Notes: generated by a model from the sequence alone, not told the origin. A DNA stretch of 11,620 nt from an uncultured Lachnospiraceae bacterium (GCA_900550235.1 URRQ01000052.1:1-11620); one strand, 5' to 3'; shown: positions 1 to 7,474, counted from the first letter of the stretch. Program-made: numbers and translations.

Positions 1-55
1 TTTTTCAAAATATCCCGATTCTCTTCTTTCCTGATCTTAGCTTTTAAAGTTTCCG
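1..55. repeat. Left copy of the 55-bp terminal direct repeat
   Basis: These 55 bases are identical to 11566-11620, in the same orientation, with no mismatch. They lie within the Rpn C-terminal coding region. An exact repeat that reaches both outermost bases is what a circular sequence cut at an arbitrary point with a k-mer-length overlap looks like; 55 is a common assembler k-mer size. A genuine flanking duplication is the alternative. Confidence 0.95.
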
Positions 56-114
56 ATACTTCACCGATGTCGTCCAATAACTCAATGATATCATTTTGCT
101 TGCCTAGTTTTTTT

Positions 115-155
115 CCCTGTTCTATCCCTTTCTCTATCCCTTCTTCTATTCCCTC
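115..155 (-). repeat. Short degenerate 12-nt tandem repeat encoding EGIE/KGIE units
   Basis: On the minus strand the units GAGGGAATAGAA, GAAGGGATAGAG, AAAGGGATAGAA follow one another and encode EGIEEGIEKGIEQG. Such E-G-I repeats are characteristic of the C-terminal tail of clostridial Rpn proteins and tend to vary in copy number between paralogues by slippage. The repeat lies inside the Rpn fragment. Confidence 0.7.
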
Positions 156-508
156 TTCTTTCGCTTCTTCCCTCTGCACTTTAATATCCATATCATAATC
201 ATATTCAGCTATTAGCATATTTACCGCCTCACTCCCTTTTTTTCGCAGATATTCTGAGAGGATTCCACGTTTGATACACTCCTCCACCGCATTTTGCAGT
301 GCCTGTTCTTCTCCTGACTTCTGGTGCTTTCGGACTACTTCTACAAATTGGCTGTACTCTGCAAGCACAGGGCATTTCTCCAGAATCTCATGGTGTTGAT
401 CCGGATTAATGTTGATCATCTTCACCTTTCCGACTTATGACACCTCTCAGATTTTCTCAAGACTTTTTCAGTAAACGAAAAATTATGTCCTGCTTCAAGT
501 CATCTCCG

Positions 509-601
509 TCAGAATCCCCTTATTTTTCTGTTTTTATTCTTTCTACTGATTACTTGGGGTGAATCCCCCAGATGATGTTCCCGTCGAATCGCATTTTTCA
601 C
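509..601 (-). pseudogene. Short 30-codon frame, possible remnant of a Rpn gene 5' end
   Basis: A GTG start at 601-599 follows GGAGG by 8 nt and opens a frame MKNAIRREHHLGDSPQVI... that ends at TGA 511-509. A different frame through its end and onward reads GDSDGDDLKQDIIFRLLKKS (about 524-465) before a stop. The 'D-I-I-F-R-L-L' stretch resembles the beginning of Rpn-family proteins (compare 'KDTVFRLLF'). With the C-terminal frame starting 90 bp further on, this fits a Rpn gene that has lost its middle through deletion and frameshift. The resemblance rests on a few residues, and the piece may also be a genuine small peptide or nothing. Confidence 0.3.
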
Positions 602-618
602 GGACAGAACCTCCGTGA
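598..618 (-). promoter_or_regulatory. Hairpin enclosing a ribosome binding site
   Basis: On the minus strand TCACGGA and TCCGTGA pair perfectly around a 7-nt loop GGTTCTG. The GGAGG of the only good ribosome binding site in the region overlaps the stem and loop, and the GTG start (601-599) lies in the 3' arm. If transcribed, the stem would hide both. There is no T-run after it, so it is not a terminator. Confidence 0.4.
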
Positions 619-626
619 GTGAATTT

Positions 627-655
627 ACTTTATCACAAGATTTGAAAAGATACAA
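627..655 (-). promoter_or_regulatory. Predicted sigma-70-type promoter upstream of the Rpn remnant
   Basis: On the minus strand TTGTAT (655-650) and TAAAGT (632-627) are separated by exactly 17 bp. The promoter points toward the Rpn remnant. If the sequence is circular, it would also read through the join into the LacI-family gene, for which no convincing promoter is visible nearer by. Confidence 0.45.
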
Positions 656-662
656 GATGACA

Positions 663-672
663 TTTGCACAAA
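663..672. promoter_or_regulatory. TTTGCACAAA site upstream of predicted promoter (copy 1)
   Basis: The arms TTTG/CAAA flank CA. The site ends 7 bp upstream of the predicted -35 at 655-650. The same ten bases occur at 10426-10435, just upstream of the operon promoter. It could be a shared protein-binding site; chance in an A+T-rich sequence is not excluded. Confidence 0.2.
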
Positions 673-748
673 GTCAAAAACGATATTTCCGACAGATAAC
701 GCTCTTTTTAAGATACTTTATCTTGCAATGATGGATACCACGAAAAAG

Positions 749-808
749 TGGGCTGGATCATGTTAATAAACTGACAGAGCTGAACAGAAGAATTTTCCAT
801 TCAGCCCA
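749..808. repeat. Wide inverted repeat TGGGCTG...CAGCCCA
   Basis: Seven-base perfect arms at 749-755 and 802-808 are separated by 46 nt. A second nested pair, GCTGAA (779-784) and TTCAGC (800-805), shares the right arm. The structure could fold in RNA downstream of the phosphorylase gene, but it has no T-run and lies over 100 bp from the stop codon. Function unknown. Confidence 0.3.
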
Positions 809-914
809 TCTTATCATTTACTTAATTTAAGATTTTATCATCAATCTAAAAAGGTTACACGGAATAATTTACCTGCCTCTTGTCCTGTGCTTTTTTATTT
901 TCTTCTCTTCTCGT

Positions 915-2396
915 TTAATAAATTTTCCATTCTAGTGTTTTCAGATCCGCTTCTAATGTAAGTTTAAACTGATCCTTTTTCCACATAATATGTATTTGAT
1001 TGTTTTGAACAAGAAATGTCATTTGGGAAGTTTCTGAAAATGCCGGATGTGAGTTTCGAAGCCGCATAAGTTCTAATTGTTTCTGAACGACCTCCCATTT
1101 TAGCCTTTCTTTTATTTCATCCATGGACAAATTCGTTCTGTTTATCTCCTTATGTCCTCCGTCTCCGGCATCCGCTACCGCTTGATAATCATTTTTTCCC
1201 GCAAAAAGATCTAAATACCATACTTGAGGTTTTCCCGGCATAAACATCTGTATTGCACGCGCTAAGAGCATTTTTTTATCATTTTCTCCAAGAGCACTGT
1301 AATAAGTTGCATTTACTTGATAATATACTTTTTTCTCGCCATGAAGGTCTTTCACATATCCGCCGCGCTTAACAATTATGTCTATCAAACTTTGAATTCT
1401 CTCCTCCGGGAGAAGTCCTCTTAAATCCAATAAAGGAATTCCATCATGACATCCTAACATATTTACAACATTGATTTTTTTTGCTTGCAACTCATCTGCC
1501 CATTTTTTTAAATATTCCCCATTGCCACTTTCCAATGCATCTATAATAAGTCCCGGCAAAAAGAAATCATATGTAATATATCCTCTTTTTGCCACCTCTT
1601 CATAGCGCTTTTCTCCATAACTTGCATGAATTTCCGGCAGGAATATTAAATGATATTGTTCTCCTAATTTTGTCAGTCGTTCCAAAATTTCCCATGTTTC
1701 CGGTTCGTTAAAAAAATTTCTTGCACCAACTTCTTTAGACGTATATGCAAAAGCATCCAATCGTACAATCGCCGCTCCGTATGATGCAAGTTTTTTCAAC
1801 GTTTCATCATAGAACCGCCACACAAGTTCCGACTTCACATTCAGATCCATCTGCCCCAGATATTTTGTCTTGCCGTGTTCCCTCCATACCTTTTGATAAA
1901 ACGTATTCCAATATGGAACAGATCTGCCATCCGGAAATTCGACCATCAAAATCGGCAATCCTTGCTTCCGAAAAAACATATCTTTAATCAATTCCTCATC
2001 CGGTTCAATATAACCCTGTTCATTTAAGTTTCCATATCCGTCCCAAAACTGATTCCAGTCAATAAAAAAGTCTTTATATTCCGATCTGTTTCCATTTTTC
2101 AGAAGATCTTGAAATTGAGGCGATAAAACCGAAGCGTGATTTAAAATAAAATCTAGCTTTAAGTCAATTCCCATCTCTTGTAAATGTTTCAAATCCTCTT
2201 GTTTTACCAAAGTTTCTTCCAACTCATAATCTTGAACCGAAAACCCTCTGTCCAAGTCAGTATGAAACATACTCGGCAATATATAAAAAGACGAAACTGC
2301 CCCTCTTAATTCCGGTTCTCTTAATAGGGTGACTATGTTCTCCAATTTTCCGCCCATACTGTCCGGATACGCATTTAACATTACTCCTTGCTTCAT
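915..2396 (-). CDS. GH13_18 glucoside phosphorylase (sucrose phosphorylase family)
   Basis: 493 residues, the usual length for sucrose-phosphorylase-type enzymes, with no signal peptide, so cytoplasmic. The family cleaves an alpha-glucoside with phosphate, giving alpha-glucose 1-phosphate and a free acceptor. All three catalytic positions are visible: nucleophile Asp214 in VRLDAFAY, acid/base Glu255 in LPEIH, transition-state Asp318 in CHDG. Further family landmarks are ILNH (84-87), YQVNATYYSALG (about residue 358 onward), and LFAGKND followed by EINR. The C-terminal beta domain ends LEWKIY. The family also includes phosphorylases for sucrose 6'-phosphate, glucosylglycerol and glucosylglycerate, so sucrose should not be assumed; loops around 120-190 and 340-360 decide acceptor choice. 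Start 2396 is kept because the N-terminus aligns with the family, although the GAGAGG site is rather far upstream; Met6 is preceded by AAGGAG but with only 2 nt spacing. It is the last gene of the operon. Confidence 0.88.
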   Translation of the reverse strand: MKQGVMLNAYPDSMGGKLENIVTLLREPELRGAVSSFYILPSMFHTDLDRGFSVQDYELEETLVKQEDLKHLQEMGIDLKLDFILNHASVLSPQFQDLLKNGNRSEYKDFFIDWNQFWDGYGNLNEQGYIEPDEELIKDMFFRKQGLPILMVEFPDGRSVPYWNTFYQKVWREHGKTKYLGQMDLNVKSELVWRFYDETLKKLASYGAAIVRLDAFAYTSKEVGARNFFNEPETWEILERLTKLGEQYHLIFLPEIHASYGEKRYEEVAKRGYITYDFFLPGLIIDALESGNGEYLKKWADELQAKKINVVNMLGCHDGIPLLDLRGLLPEERIQSLIDIIVKRGGYVKDLHGEKKVYYQVNATYYSALGENDKKMLLARAIQMFMPGKPQVWYLDLFAGKNDYQAVADAGDGGHKEINRTNLSMDEIKERLKWEVVQKQLELMRLRNSHPAFSETSQMTFLVQNNQIHIMWKKDQFKLTLEADLKTLEWKIY

Positions 2397-2409
2397 TTTA
2401 CTTACTTTC

Positions 2410-3177
2410 TTACCTCTCCATAATTTTTTTATATTCGGTATATGTAATCAATTCTCCATCTTTCGTTACAATTATTTTCGCTTTATAAGCCTGTTTTTTT
2501 AACATTTCCTGTTCTATTTCCAGAACCATATTAACAAACGGACTGTCGACACCTTGATCACGATTTCTGGCTTTCCTATGCGCAAGTGTCTCTTCCGGAG
2601 TGCTGTTCAACAAAATCGGTATATCTACTTCTGTCAAACAATCACTGTTTCCATGCGTCCACTCAAGAAAAAGAATATCCACTCTCGAAAAATCTACTTC
2701 TTCATACCATTGTTCTTCCGGTGTTCTCCCCATCCGTTTTAATGAAATCTTCTCTTTCCCGTTTTTGAAATCTTTTAGTATATGATTCACCTTTTCAAAA
2801 TCAATTTCTTGCTGCGATCCCAGATAATTTACAAGTGCCTCATATCCTCCTTTTTCATACACTTCTTCTCTCTTCTTATCATTTTCACAAGGTATGCGGT
2901 GTGGGTAGTTATCACCGGACAGAACGTAACAACTTTTCCCTTTTTCATTCAGCATATGAGCAAGCAGCGATGCAATCTCCGATTTTCCTACTCCGGATCC
3001 TCCGCATACCGTCACGACAACTTTTTCCTTTCCGTTCATTTTTTCTTTCTCTATTTCTTCTTCTAAAACCGGAAGGATTCTTCCGGCTTTGTTTACATGA
3101 CTTTCCTCAATACATATTTTATCTCCCGGCATATCTCCATGTGGGATATGCCGATATTTTTCCAAATTTAATTCCAT
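2410..3177 (-). CDS. P-loop kinase of the uridine kinase-like superfamily
   Basis: 255 residues. A Walker A motif GGSGVGKS occupies residues 59-66, after a hydrophobic beta strand VVVTVCG. Residues 84-90 (YVLSGDN) carry the acidic residue expected after the second strand of uridine kinase / phosphoribulokinase-type enzymes, and DILFLEWTHG (167-176) resembles the later strand of that fold. The basic stretch HRKARNRDQG (200-209) would suit a lid. The N-terminal 50 residues are an extra segment not seen in ordinary uridine kinases. It starts after AGGAG with good spacing and ends 13 bp before the phosphorylase gene, so it probably phosphorylates a product of that reaction or of the imported substrate, such as the released aglycone or sugar. 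The actual acceptor is unknown; a nucleoside is possible but does not fit the neighbourhood. Confidence 0.7.
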   Translation of the reverse strand: MELNLEKYRHIPHGDMPGDKICIEESHVNKAGRILPVLEEEIEKEKMNGKEKVVVTVCGGSGVGKSEIASLLAHMLNEKGKSCYVLSGDNYPHRIPCENDKKREEVYEKGGYEALVNYLGSQQEIDFEKVNHILKDFKNGKEKISLKRMGRTPEEQWYEEVDFSRVDILFLEWTHGNSDCLTEVDIPILLNSTPEETLAHRKARNRDQGVDSPFVNMVLEIEQEMLKKQAYKAKIIVTKDGELITYTEYKKIMER

Positions 3178-3193
3178 TTTTCTCTCCTGATCA

Positions 3194-4357
3194 TTATAAT
3201 GCTAATTTATAAATATTTACTACATCTTCAAAATATAGCTGACGGAAGGAACCAACCGGCCCCTCCTCCACAACTTTATGTGCCATCGTTTCAAATTTAC
3301 TGTCATCAATTCCTAATTGTGATAGCTTTGTCGCAAGACCGATGGAATGATAAAACTCTTCCGTTTTCGCAATGGCCTCCATCACGATTTCTTCCTCCTC
3401 TTTTCCTATGGTTTCTACATTCCAGACTTTTTTTGCATATTGAATCATCATCTTAGGATTCTCCCTCCATACATATTTCATCCACGCCGGGAATATAACC
3501 GCCAATCCCGCTCCATGAGCTATATCATAATAAGCGCTCAGTGGATGTTCTATATTATGACTTGCCCAATCCTCCGATTTTCCTTTTCCAAGCAAGGTAT
3601 TATGTGCAACATTTCCAATCCACATGATTTCTGCCCATGATTCATAATCTGATGGATTCTTTAACACTTTAGGCAAATGATGAATCAGCGATACCATAGC
3701 CGACTCACACATTCGATCGGAAAAATCATGATAGTCATCCGGCACAAAATATCGTTCCATAATATGTGCCATGATATCTACACCACCGGCACAAATCTGA
3801 TAATCCGGAAGCGTAAAACATAATTGCGGATCCAACATCGCAAATTTTGGATAAAGCCAATCGCTGCTCACACCACATTTACAGTAATTCTCTTCTTTTG
3901 TGATCACAGTTCCATTACTACTTTCGCTTCCTGCCGCAGGTATTGTCAAAATCACCCCCACCGGTGCTGCCTTTGTTATTTTCTGTTTTTGGGAAAAGAA
4001 ATCCCAAACATCTCCGTCATAGTACATCCCCGCCGCAATTGCTTTTGCAGTATCTATTACGCTGCCTCCGCCAATGGCTAAGATCATTTCAATTTGCTCT
4101 TTTTTTGCAATTTCAATCCCTTTTTTGACAAAAGAAAGTCTTGGATTTGCCTGAACTCCCGCTAATTCATATACAGAAAGTTCCGCTTTAAGCAATACTT
4201 TTTTTACCCGTTGATAAACCCCGTTAGCTTTGGCGCTTTCCCGTCCATACACCAACAAAATGGTAGAAGCATATTTTTTTAATTCTTCTCCTACATTTTC
4301 ACATACGTCTTTGCCAAATATAATCCTGGTCGGATTGTAAAATTCAAATGTCCTCAT
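3194..4357 (-). CDS. Iron-containing alcohol dehydrogenase, YqhD/butanol dehydrogenase type
   Basis: 387 residues, the same length as E. coli YqhD. The nucleotide-binding GGGSVID lies at 96-102. The metal ligands expected for the family fall at Asp194 and His198 (GGVDIMAH), His267 (ASHNIEH) and His281 (IAHGAG), the same numbering as in YqhD. These enzymes interconvert aldehydes or ketones and alcohols with NAD(P)H in the cytoplasm, and many act on a broad range of aldehydes. The gene starts after AGGAGA at 7 nt spacing, 11 bp after the Nif3-like gene. In this operon it may reduce, or regenerate, a carbonyl compound formed from the imported glycoside or its acyl or aglycone part, or act as an electron sink. 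The substrate cannot be named from sequence. Confidence 0.88.
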   Translation of the reverse strand: MRTFEFYNPTRIIFGKDVCENVGEELKKYASTILLVYGRESAKANGVYQRVKKVLLKAELSVYELAGVQANPRLSFVKKGIEIAKKEQIEMILAIGGGSVIDTAKAIAAGMYYDGDVWDFFSQKQKITKAAPVGVILTIPAAGSESSNGTVITKEENYCKCGVSSDWLYPKFAMLDPQLCFTLPDYQICAGGVDIMAHIMERYFVPDDYHDFSDRMCESAMVSLIHHLPKVLKNPSDYESWAEIMWIGNVAHNTLLGKGKSEDWASHNIEHPLSAYYDIAHGAGLAVIFPAWMKYVWRENPKMMIQYAKKVWNVETIGKEEEEIVMEAIAKTEEFYHSIGLATKLSQLGIDDSKFETMAHKVVEEGPVGSFRQLYFEDVVNIYKLAL

Positions 4358-4368
4358 ATATTTGTCTC

Positions 4369-5232
4369 CTATAAAAATCCCCAGGCGTCTTTGGTTGGTA
4401 TATAGTATACCGGAATCTCATGGTTTACGATTTCCCCAATCCAGTCTGCTGCGTAACGCATGCCCAATTCTTCCAAATTAAAATGTCCGATGTTAAAACA
4501 CGCCTTTCCTTTTCCCATATAAGCTGCATCGCGGATATAGGACAAGATTGTCCACTCAATCACCTCGCCCGGTATGATCGCATCCACATTTTCTGTTTCC
4601 ATCAGCTTCATGATTTCCATGTCATAACTATGATAGAAGCCATCTTCTTTAATCTCATCCTGCATAAAACTATTTGGATACAAATGTGCCGCGATCAAGA
4701 CTCTTTTTATGCGATCCTCTGAATTTCCGATCATCCGTACTCCATTCATTCCAATTTTTGTTTTCAGTTCTAACGCAAGAGCTTTCACCGAACACTCCGG
4801 AATATCAAACACATACACTAACGGAATTTTCCCGCTAAGCTCTTTATTCACATAATTCTCCCATCCCAAGTACTTAATCACACCGGTAAAGATTGCATCC
4901 GGCTGATGTCTATGCATATGGTCATGGTCTCTCCATACAGTTAGTTTATGCGTTCGTATATATTCTTCTTTTTCACTTTGTACACGATTCACATAATCAC
5001 CTTTCCACATCGGAAAATCCGGTGTCTGATAATAAATCGGTTCATGCGCTATAACCAGATTCGCTCCTCTTTTTACAGTTTCTTCTAACACTTCCTGCGT
5101 AGGAACAAGCGCAGATACTATACCTGTACATTCCCCATTCTCGTCTCCGGACTTATATCCGTCACACCCTTCGATTCCTTCCATTTCCGGATGATATTGT
5201 AAAATCCGCTTAATCACTTCACTTTTTTTCAT
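4369..5232 (-). CDS. Nif3-like dinuclear metal-centre protein
   Basis: 287 residues, in the range of bacterial Nif3/YbgI proteins (about 250-370). NLVIAHEPIYY (58-68) corresponds to the Nif3 'HHP' strand; His63 is kept but the second His of YbgI (His64) is Glu64. RDHDHMH (101-107) supplies further Asp/His ligands, and GHFNLEE (249-255) gives the C-terminal His250 and Glu254 with the H-x3-E spacing of YbgI. The biochemical role of this family is unsettled: hydrolase or GTP cyclohydrolase-like activities have been proposed, and it binds two metals in a ring-shaped hexamer. Its place in a sugar operon, rather than beside the usual tRNA methyltransferase TrmK-type gene, suggests a specialised metal-dependent hydrolase. 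It starts 14 bp after the transporter gene. Confidence 0.8.
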   Translation of the reverse strand: MKKSEVIKRILQYHPEMEGIEGCDGYKSGDENGECTGIVSALVPTQEVLEETVKRGANLVIAHEPIYYQTPDFPMWKGDYVNRVQSEKEEYIRTHKLTVWRDHDHMHRHQPDAIFTGVIKYLGWENYVNKELSGKIPLVYVFDIPECSVKALALELKTKIGMNGVRMIGNSEDRIKRVLIAAHLYPNSFMQDEIKEDGFYHSYDMEIMKLMETENVDAIIPGEVIEWTILSYIRDAAYMGKGKACFNIGHFNLEELGMRYAADWIGEIVNHEIPVYYIPTKDAWGFL

Positions 5233-5246
5233 GCGCTTTCTTCCCT

Positions 5247-6626
5247 CTATGCAATGGTTTTCTGTTCTCTTCTTTTTTGTAAATCTGCCTGAATCTGTGG
5301 GAAAATCTTGTCCAGATCATAACGCAGCATTAAAATCAATGCCGCAACACAGAATATCAATGGCAAATAACTAAAACAGATATTTAATCCAAACATTGCC
5401 TCTTTGCTTTGTACTTCCGCAGTCGGAATGTATCCAAATAACTGATTGATCCACCCAATAATTGCTCCTGCCAGTCCTGCAGAAATCTTCGTCACAAAAG
5501 TGAGAGATGCCATTCCTACGCCTTCCGCTTTCGTTCCGGTTTTCCACTCGCCGTAATCGATGGTATCTGCAACCAATCCATAACCGATTCCGCCTGCCAG
5601 ACCGCCGCCTAATCCTTTCAAAACATTACTGAAAATCAACATTTTTATGTTAGAGGCAAACAAACTCTGCGTGATCAATCCTACGGTTAGAATAGTCAAT
5701 CCCATAAGCAGTGTATTTCTTTTTCCCCATTTCTTCATAGGTACAAAAGCAACACAAAGTGTAATGATCTGGACAATAGACATAACATTAGCAAATACGG
5801 CATAATAAGCAGTATCTCCAAGCACACCTTTTGCATAGTAAATTCCGGCGCTTCCGGTAAACGCTGTAAAAAACATAACTAACAACATTGTAAAAACTGC
5901 CATGATCCAATATTTATTTGTAAACAGCGCTCTCATTTCTTCTTTGAAATGTATCTTTTCTCCCGGATGATTGCTAATGCAGCGTTCTTTTGTACCAAAG
6001 AAACAGATCAAGTGCAAAATAGCTCCGCATACAGCATAAATAAAAATCACAATCTGCCATGCTCTCTGATCTCCTCCCAGCGCTTTTGTTGCCGCATCCA
6101 CCGTTGACTGCACGGCAAGGGTACCGATTGTCGCTCCAAAAATAACAAAAACCCCTAATACTCCTCTTTCATATGGATTTGATGTAATATTACATGTCAT
6201 TGCATTATATGGAACATAAAGTGCCGTTAAAAAAATGGAATTACATAAATTGTAGCTTAAAAATACATAAATGTACTGGATAAGCGCAGTTGCATTTCCC
6301 GGTACACATACAAGAAAGATTCCACTGATTGCATATGGAATACACATACGCAAAATCCACACTCTTGCTTTTCCATGCTTGGACTTTGTTCGATCCACGA
6401 TCATTCCCATAATAATATCTGTAATCCCGTCAAATACTCTGGATACAAGCAGAATAGATCCTACTATCCCTGCATTCAACATCATAACATCTGTATAAAA
6501 GAACATTAAAAACGTTGCTACAATCGTGTTGATCAACGCTGTCCCTACATTTCCAAACATATAAGACATTCGTTCTGCGATTCCTAAATCCGTATCTGGT
6601 TTCATGGATTTTGTAAATATTCTCAT
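5247..6626 (-). CDS. GPH-family (MelB-type) cation:glycoside symporter
   Basis: About 459 residues from the start chosen here, with roughly twelve hydrophobic segments. Using numbering from an upstream ATG at 6641, the family signature is plain: RVFDGITDIIMG with Asp71 and Asp75, spaced as the cation-binding Asp pair of MelB, followed by DRTKSKHGKARVW (83-95) in the first cytoplasmic loop. Members couple Na+ or H+ entry to import of glycosides, pentosides or hexuronides across the inner membrane. I prefer ATG 6626 because AGGAG stands 7 nt before it; ATG 6641 has no ribosome binding site and merely overlaps the stop codon of the preceding gene (ATGA). Being the only transporter in the operon, it most likely brings in the unmodified substrate. 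GPH proteins do not phosphorylate their cargo, which fits an intracellular phosphorylase. Confidence 0.9.
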   Translation of the reverse strand: MRIFTKSMKPDTDLGIAERMSYMFGNVGTALINTIVATFLMFFYTDVMMLNAGIVGSILLVSRVFDGITDIIMGMIVDRTKSKHGKARVWILRMCIPYAISGIFLVCVPGNATALIQYIYVFLSYNLCNSIFLTALYVPYNAMTCNITSNPYERGVLGVFVIFGATIGTLAVQSTVDAATKALGGDQRAWQIVIFIYAVCGAILHLICFFGTKERCISNHPGEKIHFKEEMRALFTNKYWIMAVFTMLLVMFFTAFTGSAGIYYAKGVLGDTAYYAVFANVMSIVQIITLCVAFVPMKKWGKRNTLLMGLTILTVGLITQSLFASNIKMLIFSNVLKGLGGGLAGGIGYGLVADTIDYGEWKTGTKAEGVGMASLTFVTKISAGLAGAIIGWINQLFGYIPTAEVQSKEAMFGLNICFSYLPLIFCVAALILMLRYDLDKIFPQIQADLQKRREQKTIA

Positions 6627-6637
6627 CTTCTCTCTCC

Positions 6638-7474
6638 TCATAAGTTTTTATAAACAATTTGCAAAGTTTCTTTTCTCACAACATTTCCCTGCCAAATTCC
6701 TTGATCCTGATATTCACCGACCAATTTTCCGTCAAGAATATCGGTACAGACAGAAATATATCTGTCAAATATATCTTCATTTGCAGGACATTGATGATGA
6801 GCTGGAAGTATTTTCTTTCCATCTTGTTCCTCATAAAATTTCTTCATCTTTCGAATAGAATCTCTATATTCCGTCACCCCTGTGGAATGCTCAAAGCAAA
6901 GCAATACCCCCTCTTCACACGCCATATCCCCCACAAAAAAGAATTTGCTGATCTCGTCAAACAAACAAATACTCCCCACCGTATGTCCCGGGGTCTCTAT
7001 AAATGTCACTTTACGTTCTCCCAGATCAAAATACCCACATTTCGGCAATGCCTTATACTCTGATTGCGGTATGCAAATAGAATCTTCCAATTCCTTTTTG
7101 TAAGTCGGATTTGAAAGAAGAAGCTTTAAATCCGGATTCATTTTTAAAAAATTATCCATCATAGACTTTAAATACTCATAGTCCGAATGCTGCTTTGCAG
7201 TTTGCCAATCATTTTCTGCTAAAAATACTTGTCCAAACTCTGAATTTCCTCCGATATGATCAAAATGTCCGTGTGTATTCACCACATCTATCGGAAGATC
7301 TGTAACTGCTCGAACATAATTGCTGATATTCGTTGTAGAATAACAACTATCTATGAGCAGTCCCCTGTCTTTTCCCAATATCAGATACGCATAGACATCC
7401 GCCATCCCAAGCCAATAATACTTAATCTGGTAAATATCTTCTGCAAGTTTTACCACTTCATTTTTATTAAACAT
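6638..7474 (-). CDS. Metallo-beta-lactamase-fold hydrolase
   Basis: 278 residues without signal peptide. The metal-binding motif THGHFDH gives His68, His70, Asp72 and His73. Further ligands are His164 in ETPGHTVGS, Asp183 in FVGDM and a histidine in PAHH (226/227), so both metal sites look complete. The fold covers glyoxalase II, lactonases, arylsulfatase-like and thioester hydrolases; nothing here fixes the substrate. In this operon a lactonase or thioester/ester hydrolase role is reasonable. It starts after a very strong AAGGAGGT about 10 nt upstream and 21 bp after the preceding esterase gene, and its stop codon overlaps an alternative ATG of the transporter gene. Confidence 0.85.
   Translation of the reverse strand: MFNKNEVVKLAEDIYQIKYYWLGMADVYAYLILGKDRGLLIDSCYSTTNISNYVRAVTDLPIDVVNTHGHFDHIGGNSEFGQVFLAENDWQTAKQHSDYEYLKSMMDNFLKMNPDLKLLLSNPTYKKELEDSICIPQSEYKALPKCGYFDLGERKVTFIETPGHTVGSICLFDEISKFFFVGDMACEEGVLLCFEHSTGVTEYRDSIRKMKKFYEEQDGKKILPAHHQCPANEDIFDRYISVCTDILDGKLVGEYQDQGIWQGNVVRKETLQIVYKNL

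Larger units (their letters stand above)
1..419 (-). pseudogene. Rpn-family (PD-(D/E)XK nuclease / putative transposase) C-terminal fragment, running off the window start
   Basis: An open frame starts at ATG 419-417, after the SD-like AAGGTG, and is still open at base 1. The product begins MININPDQHHEILEKC and continues with VEECIKRGILSEYLRKKGSEA, then EEGIEEGIEKGIEQGKK. This is the typical C-terminal third of Rpn/PD-(D/E)XK transposase-like proteins of Clostridia: an NIN-(H/D) opening, an 'EECI..GIL..(F/Y)LRK' helix and a charged E-G-I repeat. The nuclease domain that should precede it is absent: an in-frame TAA lies 18 nt upstream of the ATG and the region beyond is non-coding. Joined across the 55-bp terminal repeat, the frame continues at 11565-11460 to give 174 residues. 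It is either a truncated pseudogene or a stand-alone C-terminal product. Rpn genes are known to express their C-terminal part separately as an inhibitor (RpnS), so function is possible but unproven here. Confidence 0.72.
420..914. other. About 495-bp region without an obvious large gene
   Basis: It lies between the end of the phosphorylase gene and the Rpn C-terminal frame. On the minus strand it contains a predicted promoter (655-627), a hairpin enclosing GGAGG (598-618), a 30-codon frame (601-509), and a long-spaced inverted repeat TGGGCTG/CAGCCCA (749-755 and 802-808). No strong GC-rich hairpin with a T-run follows the phosphorylase stop codon, so I cannot place a terminator for the operon. 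I see no iterons, no tRNA and no rep-like gene. Confidence 0.6.

Noticed and set aside
710..724. Short palindrome AAGATACTTTATCTT
   Set aside because: Six A/T-rich pairs with a 3-nt loop, no T-run and no nearby gene end; expected by chance in this composition.
420..914. Replication origin or plasmid replication gene for a presumed circle
   Set aside because: No iterons, no Rep-like or relaxase-like coding frame anywhere; a circular form is suggested only by the terminal repeat.
791..932. 12-bp direct repeat AATTTTCCATTC at 791-802 and 921-932
   Set aside because: One copy is inside the phosphorylase 3' end; a single short A/T-rich match is too weak to claim a duplication or attachment site.
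2835..3212. 125-codon plus-strand frame
   Set aside because: It lies opposite the P-loop kinase gene, has no ribosome binding site, and its product is rich in Phe/Ser/His in the way reverse-strand shadows of AT-rich genes are.
6627..6641. Upstream ATG at 6641 as start of the GPH transporter
   Set aside because: No ribosome binding site precedes it, whereas AGGAG stands 7 nt before ATG 6626; the overlap with the previous stop codon seems incidental.
6659..7063. 134-codon plus-strand frame
   Set aside because: Fully opposite the metallo-beta-lactamase-fold gene, whose motifs and ribosome binding site are clear; no domain or start signal on the plus strand.
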